17,410 nucleotides of DNA, taken from positions 1 to 17,410 of the forward strand of contig JAPLJU010000065.1 of NCBI GenBank assembly GCA_026388445.1. The letters run 5' to 3'. The notes below the pieces were generated by a model. That model had not been told where the DNA came from. It saw only the letters and a program-made list of their open reading frames with translations, and did not search any database. The position numbers and the translations under genes were made by a program. This DNA comes from Deltaproteobacteria bacterium. GTDB lineage: Bacteria > Desulfobacterota > Syntrophia > Syntrophales > UBA2192. Shown here piece after piece: positions 1 to 6,269 of the stretch; position 1 is the stretch's first letter; the number at the start of each line of letters is the position of its first letter.

Positions 1-1188
1 ATCTCCAGCAACAACGACGAGTCCATCGGCAACATCATTGCCGAGGCCATGGGCAAGGTTGGCAAGGAAGGCGTCATCACCGTCGAGGAAGCCAAGGGCC
101 TGGAGACGGAACTCGAGATCGTGGAGGGCATGCAGTTCGATCGCGGATACATCTCTCCCTATTTCGTCACCAACCCCGAGAAAATGGAAACCACCTACGA
201 GGATCCCTACTTCCTCATTCACGACAAGAAGATCAGCGGCATGAAGGATCTCCTGCCGATCCTCGAGCAGATCGCCAAGATGGGCAAACCCCTCGTCATC
301 ATCACCGAGGATGTGGAGGGCGAAGCCCTGGCAACGCTCGTGGTCAACAAGATCAGGGGAACACTCCAGGTGGTTGCCGTGAAAGCCCCCGGTTTCGGTG
401 ACAGGCGCAAGGCCATGCTTGAGGACATCGCGACTCTCACCGGTGGAAAGCTCATCGCGGAAGAGACCGGTGCCAGGCTCGAGAACACGAAACTCGAGGA
501 CCTCGGCCGGGCGAAGAAGGTCACCATCGACAAGGACAACACCACCATCATCGACGGTGCCGGCTCCAGGGAGGACCTCGAAGGCCGCGTGAAGCAGATC
601 CGCGCCCAGATTGAGGAGACCACCTCCGACTATGATCGGGAAAAGCTCCAGGAAAGGCTGGCAAAGCTCGTCGGCGGCGTCGCCCTGATCAGGGTCGGTG
701 CGGCGACGGAAACGGAGATGAAGGAGAAAAAGGCCAGGGTGGAGGACGCCCTGAACGCCACCCGCGCAGCCGTTGAAGAGGGTGTCGTCCCCGGCGGCGG
801 TGTCGCATACATCCGAAGCCTGCCTGCTCTCGACAAGCTCTCACTGGAAGGCGACCAGCAGGTGGGTGTGGCCATCGTGAAGAAGGCCCTGGAAGAGCCT
901 CTCAAGATGATCGCACAGAACGCCGGCCAGGAAGGCTCCATCGTCGTCGAGAAGGTCAAAGAGAAGAAAGGCGCCTTCGGGTTCAACGCGGCGACTGATG
1001 AGTACGAGGATCTGGTCAAGGCGGGCGTCATCGATCCCACGAAAGTGACGAGGTTCGCCCTCCAGAATGCCGCGAGTGTTGCCGCGCTCATGCTGACCAC
1101 GCAGTGCATGGTCGCGGAGAAACCGAAGAGGGAAGGGCCGTCGATGCCTTCGATGCCTCCGGGCGGATATGGTGGAATGGATATGTAA
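1..1188 (+). CDS. groEL: Chaperonin GroEL (Hsp60), 5' end cut off by the window
   Basis: ATP-dependent cytoplasmic folding chaperonin that works as a double heptamer ring with GroES. The frame is open from base 1 and codes for 395 residues. It aligns with E. coli GroEL from about residue 150 (ISxNxDE) to the end, so roughly 150 N-terminal residues lie outside the window. Visible family motifs are VEGMQFDRGYxSPYF, the apical-domain run EDVEGEALATLVVN, KAPGFGDRRKAML, TSDYDREKLQERLAKL, KARVEDALNATRAAVEEGVVPGGG and DPTKVTR. The Asp in VEDAL, codon 249 of this fragment, corresponds to the ATPase aspartate D398 of E. coli. The tail is PSMPSMPPGGYGGMDM, a short Gly/Met tail rather than the long GGM repeat of E. 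coli. A strong terminator follows 33 bases after the stop. groES is expected upstream but cannot be seen. Identification is certain. Confidence 0.98.
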   Translation: MSSNNDESIGNIIAEAMGKVGKEGVITVEEAKGLETELEIVEGMQFDRGYISPYFVTNPEKMETTYEDPYFLIHDKKISGMKDLLPILEQIAKMGKPLVIITEDVEGEALATLVVNKIRGTLQVVAVKAPGFGDRRKAMLEDIATLTGGKLIAEETGARLENTKLEDLGRAKKVTIDKDNTTIIDGAGSREDLEGRVKQIRAQIEETTSDYDREKLQERLAKLVGGVALIRVGAATETEMKEKKARVEDALNATRAAVEEGVVPGGGVAYIRSLPALDKLSLEGDQQVGVAIVKKALEEPLKMIAQNAGQEGSIVVEKVKEKKGAFGFNAATDEYEDLVKAGVIDPTKVTRFALQNAASVAALMLTTQCMVAEKPKREGPSMPSMPPGGYGGMDM

Positions 1189-1220
1189 GGCGCGCGCCTT
1201 TCATAATAGGCACGATAGAG

Positions 1221-1254
1221 AAAAGCCCCCGGATGATTCCCCGGGGGCTTTTTT
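1221..1254 (+). terminator. Rho-independent terminator of groEL
   Basis: A perfect 12-bp stem, AAAAGCCCCCGG at 1221-1232 with CCGGGGGCTTTT at 1241-1252, encloses an 8-base loop and runs into a T tract ending at 1254. It lies 33 bases after the groEL stop codon and separates groEL from ileS. Confidence 0.95.
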
Positions 1255-1280
1255 ATTTCATCCGCACGTCCGAAACGCTC

Positions 1281-1307
1281 TTGAAAGAGGCCCTTTATTG
1301 TGATAAT
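1281..1307 (+). promoter_or_regulatory. Candidate sigma-70-type promoter for ileS-lspA
   Basis: TTGAAA at 1281-1286 and GATAAT at 1302-1307 each match the consensus at five of six positions, but the spacer is only 15 bases. An alternative -10 element, TAATTG at 1304, would give 17 bases but is a poorer match. The position, just after the groEL terminator and about 125 bases before the ileS start, fits a promoter for ileS. It is called by eye only. Confidence 0.35.
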
Positions 1308-1330
1308 TGCTACAGAATTCAGGCGCCGCG

Positions 1331-1406
1331 CAGACTTTAGGCGTAAGGCTTCATGATAAAAAAGGATACTTTATTCCCTAATGCCTGACGCCTAATGTCT
1401 GATGCC
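1331..1406. repeat. Inverted pair of heptamer-repeat arms in the ileS leader
   Basis: The right arm (1379-1406) is four imperfect heptamers: TAATGCC, TGACGCC, TAATGTC and TGATGCC (consensus TRAYGYC). The left arm (1331-1351) is the same element on the other strand. Read in the same direction, 1331-1351 and 1381-1401 agree at 18 of 21 bases. The arms are separated by 29 A/T-rich bases, so the leader transcript could fold into a long hairpin ending 17 bases before the Shine-Dalgarno site of ileS. It may be a mobile intergenic repeat or a leader structure. The sequence shows the symmetry but not its function. Confidence 0.75.
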
Positions 1407-1431
1407 TATTTTGGGTCCGGAGGACACTGCC

Positions 1432-4218
1432 ATGACTTACAAGGATACCCTCAACCTGCCAAAGACCGATTTCCCCATGAAGGCCAACCTCTCCAAGAAG
1501 GAGCCCGAGCTGCTCAAACACTGGGAGGCCATCAATATCTATAAGAGGATCCGGGACGTTTCCAGGGGTCGGACCACCTACATCCTTCATGACGGTCCTC
1601 CCTACGCCAACGGCGACATCCATCTCGGCACGGCGCTCAACAAGATTATCAAGGACCTCGTCATCAAGTCGAAGAATATGAACGGTTTCGACAGCATCTT
1701 TGTTCCCGGCTGGGACTGCCACGGGCTGCCCATCGAGCATCAGGTGGACAAGGAACTGGGGGAAAAGACGGCCGAGCTCTCCCACAGCGAAAAGAGACGG
1801 TACTGCCGGAAGTACGCCGAGCGGTACGTGGACATCCAGAGGAACCAGTTCAAAAGGCTCGGGGTCTTCGGGGAATGGGAAAACCCCTATCTCACCATGA
1901 GTTACGAGTACGAGGCCCTGACCGTCGCCGAGTTCGCGAAACTCATGCTCGGGGGCGACGTCTACAAGGGGAAAAAACCGGTCTACTGGTGCGCCACCTG
2001 CAAGACTGCGCTGGCCGAGGCCGAAGTCGAATACGGGGACCACACCACCCCGGCCATCTACGTCAAGTTCCCCATGGTCTCCGACATTTCGAAAGTCCGG
2101 CCCAAGCTCAAGGGAGAGAAGGTGTACGTGATCATCTGGACCACGACGCCCTGGACGATCCCGGCCAATCTGGCGATCGCCTTTCACAAGGAATTCGTCT
2201 ATGCCGCCGTCAAGGTCAAAGAGGAGGTCCTGATCCTCGCGAAGGACCTCGTGGACTACTGCATGGGCATCTTCGGCTACAAGGAATACCAGATCATCGA
2301 CGAGTTCCCCGGTGCCGTCGTCGAGGGACTCAAGACGAGACACCCCTTCATCAACCGTGAAAGCGTCCTCATCCTGGCCCCCTTTGTCACGCTGGATGCC
2401 GGTACGGGCCTTGTCCACATCGCGCCGGGTCACGGACAGGAAGACTATGAAATCGGAATGGAATACGGCCTTGACAATTACGCGCCCGTGGACGAGGACG
2501 GCAAGTTCACGAAGGACGTGGAGTTCTTTGCCGGCCAGTTTGTCTTCGACGCCAACGACGCCGTCAACGCAAAGCTCAAGGAGGTGGGGGCCCTGCTCCA
2601 GGTCGGGGACGTGGAGCACTCATACCCCCACTGCTGGCGCTGCAAAGAACCCATCATCTTCCGCTCCACGGAGCAGTGGTTCATCTCCATGGAGAAAAAC
2701 AAGCTGAGAGAGCGAGCCCTGCGCGCCATCGACCAGGTCCAGTGGATTCCCGCCTGGGGCCGGGACCGGATCTACGGCATGATTGAAAACCGGCCCGACT
2801 GGTGTATCTCCCGCCAGCGCCTCTGGGGGGTTCCGATCACCATCTTCTACTGCAAAGACTGCAACGAGGTCCTGGCAACAAAGGAAACCCTGGATCACGT
2901 GGTCGCACTGGTCCGGAAATACGGCGCCGATGTGTGGTTCGACCGGGAACCAAAGGATCTGCTGCCCGGCACGTTCACCTGTGCCGCCTGCAAGGGGAAG
3001 GAGTTCAGGAAGGAGACCAACATTCTCGATGTGTGGTTCGACTCCGGCGTGAGCCATGCCGCCGTCCTGGAGACGAGAGATTACCTGCGTTCTCCCTGCG
3101 ACATGTACCTCGAGGGAAGCGACCAGCACCGGGGATGGTTCCACTCGTCGCTCCTCGAGTGCGTGGGGACCCGCGACAGGGCACCCTACAAGGAGGTCCT
3201 CACCCACGGGTTCGTCGTCGACGGCGAGGGGAAGAAGATGTCCAAGTCCGTCGGTAACGTCATCGACCCGCAGGAGATCATCGACAAATACGGCGCGGAG
3301 ATTCTGCGTCTCTGGGTCGCCGCTGAGGATTACACGATGGACATCCGGATTTCCGATGAGATCCTGCAGCGACTCGTGGAGGCCTACCGCAGGATCCGGA
3401 ACACAAGCCGCTACATCCTCGGGAACCTCTACGATTTCAACGTCAAGAAGGACGGGGTGCCGTATAACGAGATGGAGGAGCTCGACCAATGGATCCTCCA
3501 GAGGCTTCAGCTCGTGATCGAGCGCACACGCAAAGCCTACGAAAACTACCAGTTCCACGTGGTCTACTACACGCTCTACAATTTCTGCACCGTTGATCTG
3601 AGCGCCCTTTATCTCGATGTCTCCAAAGACCGGCTTTACACTGCGAAGGCCTCATCGAGGCAGCGTCGCTCGGCACAGAGTGCCATGTATCTTATCCTCG
3701 ACACCATGGCGAGGCTCTTGGCGCCCATTCTGACCTTCACGGCCGAAGAGGTGTGGGCCAGTCTGCCGGCCTACGAAGGGAAAGCAGAGAGCGTTCACCT
3801 GACGCAGTTCCCGGAGGTCAACAGCACCTACCGCAACGACGCCCTTGGAGATACCTGGGGAACGCTGATCGGCATCCGGGCTGAGATCTCGAAGGCCCTG
3901 GAGATGGCGAGAAAGAAAAAGGTCATCGGGCATTCCCTCGATGCCGCTGTTTCCGTTTCGGCGCCGGAGAAAATCCGCCAGCTTCTGGAGAAGTACCGCG
4001 AAGACATGCGGATTTTGCTCATCGTCTCCGAGTTTTCCGTTGTGCCGGAGGGCATGATCAAGGAGGGTTACGACAGCGAGGAGTTCAAGGGCCTCAAGGT
4101 TTCCGTCTCGAAGGGCGGGGGCAAGAAGTGCGAGAGATGCTGGGTGGCCAGTGAGACGGTGGGCAAGAGGAAGGACCATCCAACGATCTGCGATCGGTGT
4201 TTCGATAACCTGGGCTAA
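1432..4218 (+). CDS. ileS: Isoleucyl-tRNA synthetase
   Basis: Class I aminoacyl-tRNA synthetase that charges tRNA-Ile in the cytoplasm and edits mischarged valine. The protein has 928 residues, normal for bacterial IleRS. The ATG at 1432 is chosen because GGAGGA at 1419-1424 sits 7 bases upstream. An in-frame ATG at 1402 would add ten residues but lies inside the repeat array and has no ribosome site. Motifs in order: the HIGH signature as HLGT (residues 64-67) within GPPYANGDIHLGT; the editing-domain motif TTTPWTIPANLAIAF; NILDVWFDSGVSH before the second half of the active site; KMSKS at 602-606; and a C-terminal zinc finger with C900, C903, C920 and C923. The HIGH variant ending in Thr is unusual compared with the common HIGH form. 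lspA follows after 122 bases, a common arrangement, so the two are probably cotranscribed. Confidence 0.97.
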   Translation: MTYKDTLNLPKTDFPMKANLSKKEPELLKHWEAINIYKRIRDVSRGRTTYILHDGPPYANGDIHLGTALNKIIKDLVIKSKNMNGFDSIFVPGWDCHGLPIEHQVDKELGEKTAELSHSEKRRYCRKYAERYVDIQRNQFKRLGVFGEWENPYLTMSYEYEALTVAEFAKLMLGGDVYKGKKPVYWCATCKTALAEAEVEYGDHTTPAIYVKFPMVSDISKVRPKLKGEKVYVIIWTTTPWTIPANLAIAFHKEFVYAAVKVKEEVLILAKDLVDYCMGIFGYKEYQIIDEFPGAVVEGLKTRHPFINRESVLILAPFVTLDAGTGLVHIAPGHGQEDYEIGMEYGLDNYAPVDEDGKFTKDVEFFAGQFVFDANDAVNAKLKEVGALLQVGDVEHSYPHCWRCKEPIIFRSTEQWFISMEKNKLRERALRAIDQVQWIPAWGRDRIYGMIENRPDWCISRQRLWGVPITIFYCKDCNEVLATKETLDHVVALVRKYGADVWFDREPKDLLPGTFTCAACKGKEFRKETNILDVWFDSGVSHAAVLETRDYLRSPCDMYLEGSDQHRGWFHSSLLECVGTRDRAPYKEVLTHGFVVDGEGKKMSKSVGNVIDPQEIIDKYGAEILRLWVAAEDYTMDIRISDEILQRLVEAYRRIRNTSRYILGNLYDFNVKKDGVPYNEMEELDQWILQRLQLVIERTRKAYENYQFHVVYYTLYNFCTVDLSALYLDVSKDRLYTAKASSRQRRSAQSAMYLILDTMARLLAPILTFTAEEVWASLPAYEGKAESVHLTQFPEVNSTYRNDALGDTWGTLIGIRAEISKALEMARKKKVIGHSLDAAVSVSAPEKIRQLLEKYREDMRILLIVSEFSVVPEGMIKEGYDSEEFKGLKVSVSKGGGKKCERCWVASETVGKRKDHPTICDRCFDNLG

Positions 4219-4221
4219 TGT

Positions 4222-4276
4222 TAAAGGGTAAAGGGTAAAGGGTAAAGGGTAAAGGGTAAAGGGTAAAGGGTAAAGG
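4222..4276 (+). repeat. Tandem heptamer array, seven perfect TAAAGGG units
   Basis: Seven exact copies of TAAAGGG run from 4222 to 4270, followed by a partial eighth copy (TAAAGG) to 4276. The array starts three bases after the ileS stop codon and fills the first half of the ileS-lspA gap. The copies are identical, which suggests recent slippage or active homogenisation and probable length variation between strains. It is not the plant telomere heptamer TTTAGGG on either strand. Confidence 0.97.
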
Positions 4277-4340
4277 CAGACCCCCCGGTTCTCCACTTCA
4301 AAAGGGAAGGCAGTGGGGGTTCTTCTTCGAGTATCCGAAA

Positions 4341-4829
4341 ATGAAAAAAAATGACGTGATTTTTTTTATCACAGCCGCCGCGATCATCCTGCTGGACCAG
4401 GCCACCAAGCACCTGATCGACTCGAACATGTCCCTCGGGGACTCCTTCCCGGTTATCCAGGGACTTTTCAATATCACCTATGTCCGAAACCCGGGAGCCG
4501 CTTTCGGGATTTTTGCGAAATCACCGGAGATCTTCCGCACGGTTTTTCTCATCGCCGTCACGTCGGCGGCGATGCTCCTGATCCTCTATTATATCCGGAT
4601 GAACAGGGGAAGGGATGTACTGCTGAATCTTGCCCTGTCCCTGATTTTCGGCGGGGCCATCGGAAACCTCATCGACCGGATCCGGTTCGGTGAAGTCATC
4701 GACTTCCTCGATTTCTACGTCGGCTCACATCACTGGCCCGCATACAACGTGGCCGACTCTGCCATTTCGACGGGAGCGGTTCTCCTTCTTCTGGCCATGA
4801 TCTGGAAAAAGGGGGAGAAGGTCGGCTGA
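4341..4829 (+). CDS. lspA: Lipoprotein signal peptidase (signal peptidase II)
   Basis: Inner-membrane aspartyl protease that cleaves the signal peptide of prolipoproteins after the lipobox cysteine has been diacylated. The length, 162 residues, is typical. There are four hydrophobic segments. The conserved boxes are all present: LLDQATK near the N terminus, VRNPGAAFG (residues 48-56), GGAIGNLIDR (104-113), VIDFLDFY, and WPAYNVADSA (132-141). The catalytic aspartates are expected to be D124 and D139. The start is set by homology at MKKND. No clear Shine-Dalgarno sequence precedes it, so translation may depend on the upstream message. Two lipoproteins encoded in this window (3D-domain protein and the his-region lipoprotein) are likely substrates. 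Confidence 0.96.
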   Translation: MKKNDVIFFITAAAIILLDQATKHLIDSNMSLGDSFPVIQGLFNITYVRNPGAAFGIFAKSPEIFRTVFLIAVTSAAMLLILYYIRMNRGRDVLLNLALSLIFGGAIGNLIDRIRFGEVIDFLDFYVGSHHWPAYNVADSAISTGAVLLLLAMIWKKGEKVG

Positions 4830-4858
4830 TCGTCGCCCGCGGGAATTTTCAGTGTCTT

Positions 4859-5488
4859 TCAGCGCCGCGGACGGGAGGGGTCGTCTGATCTCAGAATATC
4901 CCGGGCCTGCCTGTAACCGAGTTCGGCGGCGTCGGTCAGATCCTGTTTCGCTTCCGGGTATTTGCCCAGCCGCTGGAAGGTGAGGCCCCGGATATAGTAG
5001 GCTTTCGCATCTTCAGGCAGAAGCTCGATCGCCCTGTCGTAATCCGCGAGGGCTTGCTCGACGTTGCCCATTCTTTCGTAAGCCATGCCACGATCCAGGT
5101 AGGCCCTTGCGTTCAGGGGATCCAGCCGAATAGCGCACGCAAAGGCCCGTGTGGCTTCTTCATAATGTCCATAGTTAAACAGAAGGGCAAAACCTTTTTC
5201 AAACCATTCCTGCGCCGTCAGTCTCTTCGGATCGTTCCCTTTGAGGTATCTGGACAAAATTTCTCTGTATGTTTCGCCGAGGACACCGCTTCGCTGCCGC
5301 CGCCTGTCCGAGCCATTGTAAAAGCGGGGCGCCCTGCGGACGGGGTCGGTTTCTATGTTGACCCATCGCTTCTCCGACGGGCGGTAGAACTGCTTGATTT
5401 TCTTTGAGACGATGAGTTCGTTGAGCGTCACATCGTCGACGAGACCTTCCCGGTTGTTGCGATATCTGACCTTGATCAATTCATCCAT
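4859..5488 (-). CDS. TPR-repeat protein with a conserved N-terminal region
   Basis: A 209-residue protein with no signal peptide or membrane segment, so probably cytoplasmic. Residues 1-60 form a basic region (VRYRNNREGLVDDVTLNELI, then IKQFYRPSEKRWVNI) that looks like a small domain of its own. I do not know a function for it. Roughly residues 90-200 hold about three tetratricopeptide repeats: one beginning WFEKGFALLFNYGHYEEATR, then ARAYLDRGMAYERMGNVEQAL, then AKAYYIRGLTFQRLGKYPEA. Such repeats normally act as protein-binding scaffolds. The ATG at 5488 has only a weak upstream GGGA. The gene converges on lspA with a 29-base gap. The region upstream holds four phased repeats and a palindrome, so expression is probably regulated. 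The TPR assignment is firm; the role is unknown. Confidence 0.88.
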   Translation of the reverse strand: MDELIKVRYRNNREGLVDDVTLNELIVSKKIKQFYRPSEKRWVNIETDPVRRAPRFYNGSDRRRQRSGVLGETYREILSRYLKGNDPKRLTAQEWFEKGFALLFNYGHYEEATRAFACAIRLDPLNARAYLDRGMAYERMGNVEQALADYDRAIELLPEDAKAYYIRGLTFQRLGKYPEAKQDLTDAAELGYRQARDILRSDDPSRPRR

Positions 5489-5518
5489 GAGCCGTCCCGC
5501 GCAGTCTTCCCTCGATTT

Positions 5519-5590
5519 ATCTTAGCTATCGGATAGCAGAGGCAGGAGTGAATACGAAGAAGGTATGATTTGGGTACGACAAAAGTATGA
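5519..5590 (-). promoter_or_regulatory. Putative control region of the TPR gene: four 11-bp-phased repeats, palindrome and -10
   Basis: On the + strand, the hexamers ATACGA (5552), GTATGA (5563), GTACGA (5574) and GTATGA (5585) begin exactly 11 bases apart, consensus RTAYGA followed by five variable bases. Between these and the gene lies the perfect palindrome GCTATC-G-GATAGC (5525-5537), and a -10-like TAAGAT on the minus strand at 5519-5524. The 11-base phasing resembles direct-repeat sites of OmpR/PhoB-type response regulators. The regulator itself is an inference; no such gene is in this window. Confidence 0.5.
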
Positions 5591-5614
5591 AAAAAGAGGC
5601 GTGGCGAGGTGCTA

Positions 5615-6079
5615 TTATTTAATTACGGTCACATCGAGGTATTTTCTTCCCCAGGCCATGGCATCATCGTTGTCGGGGAAAAAGACATCGATATGGTCCC
5701 CCTTCAAAACGGTTCCGGTATCCTGGACTTCCCCCCACCCGTAACCGGGGACATACATCCTCGTCCCGTAGGGGTAACGCTTGAGATCCGCCGCGATGGT
5801 CCCCTTCTTGGCCTTCACGCCGCTCGAGGTGATCCCGACCTGCTTGGGTTTCCCCTCGTTGGGGCCGTATGCGTAGACCGGGGGGAAGAGACAGCAGCCG
5901 TACTTGTATTTCCAGCCCGTTGATTTCTGCCCGGCGTCATAGGCCGTGACGAGCATCCGGCGGGTTTCTCTTTTTTCTGTTCTATCGGGCGGGGGGTGTG
6001 CACATCCTGACAGATGGACCATCATAAACAGGATCCCAAAGGAGAACAGGGCATGTTTCAATCGCCGGGTAAAAGACAT
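5615..6079 (-). CDS. 3D-domain lipoprotein
   Basis: A 154-residue exported protein. The N terminus is a lipoprotein signal: basic residues RRLK, a hydrophobic stretch, then the lipobox LSGC with the acylated cysteine at 26. The mature part is a 3D domain (named for three conserved aspartates), a double-psi beta-barrel related to the catalytic domain of MltA lytic transglycosylases. The diagnostic stretch is ITSSGVKAKKGTIAAD, YPYGTRMYVPGYG, then VQDTG and KGDHIDVFFPD. The protein is probably anchored in an envelope membrane and may act on or bind peptidoglycan. The enzymatic role is inferred from the fold, since family members of this small type are poorly characterised. No strong ribosome site is visible before the ATG at 6079. 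A remnant of a related 3D domain lies just upstream, at 6164-6265. Confidence 0.87.
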   Translation of the reverse strand: MSFTRRLKHALFSFGILFMMVHLSGCAHPPPDRTEKRETRRMLVTAYDAGQKSTGWKYKYGCCLFPPVYAYGPNEGKPKQVGITSSGVKAKKGTIAADLKRYPYGTRMYVPGYGWGEVQDTGTVLKGDHIDVFFPDNDDAMAWGRKYLDVTVIK

Positions 6080-6163
6080 AGGGGCGCTCGCCGCAAGATT
6101 TTTTCCGCGTCAATTTAGCACACAGGCGTCTCCGCCACAAGACCCGTGCGCTTGCCGATGCCT

Positions 6164-6265
6164 CTATCTCATTGGTCGGGCCACGGTGAAGACCAGCTCG
6201 TTCGGCAGAAAACGGGTCTTCGTGTCGGGGAATAAGACGTCGATGTTGTCCCCATGGGTGGCGTT
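6164..6265 (-). pseudogene. Remnant of a second 3D domain (C-terminal end only)
   Basis: Reading the minus strand, a frame ending at a TAG (6166-6164) encodes GDNIDVLFPD followed by TKTRFLPNELVFTVARPMR. The first ten residues match GDHIDVFFPD of the neighbouring 3D-domain lipoprotein, and the underlying DNA agrees at about 27 of 32 bases around the GDxIDV codons. The open frame reaches back only to a TGA inside the antiporter gene and has no start codon in a sensible place. I read it as the tail of a decayed or truncated paralogue, possibly left by a tandem duplication followed by loss. It could also be the end of a gene cut by a larger deletion. Confidence 0.55.
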
Positions 6266-6269
6266 CCCG

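Noticed and set aside
1300..1431. A T-box riboswitch before ileS
   Set aside because: No T-box consensus sequence or specifier-loop arrangement is present, and the groEL terminator lies too far upstream to be part of one.
1402..1431. Ten-residue N-terminal extension of IleRS from the ATG at 1402
   Set aside because: It has no ribosome site and lies inside the heptamer repeat; the ATG at 1432 has GGAGGA at good spacing.
1378..2619. A 413-codon open frame on the minus strand opposite ileS
   Set aside because: It is an antisense shadow. The + strand encodes IleRS with all motifs over the same bases.
4222..4276. Telomere-like or CRISPR-like repeat
   Set aside because: The unit TAAAGGG differs from TTTAGGG on both strands, and there are no spacers between units.
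4833..4845. CCCGCGGG palindrome between lspA and the TPR gene as a bidirectional terminator
   Set aside because: The stem has no loop and no T tract follows on either strand.
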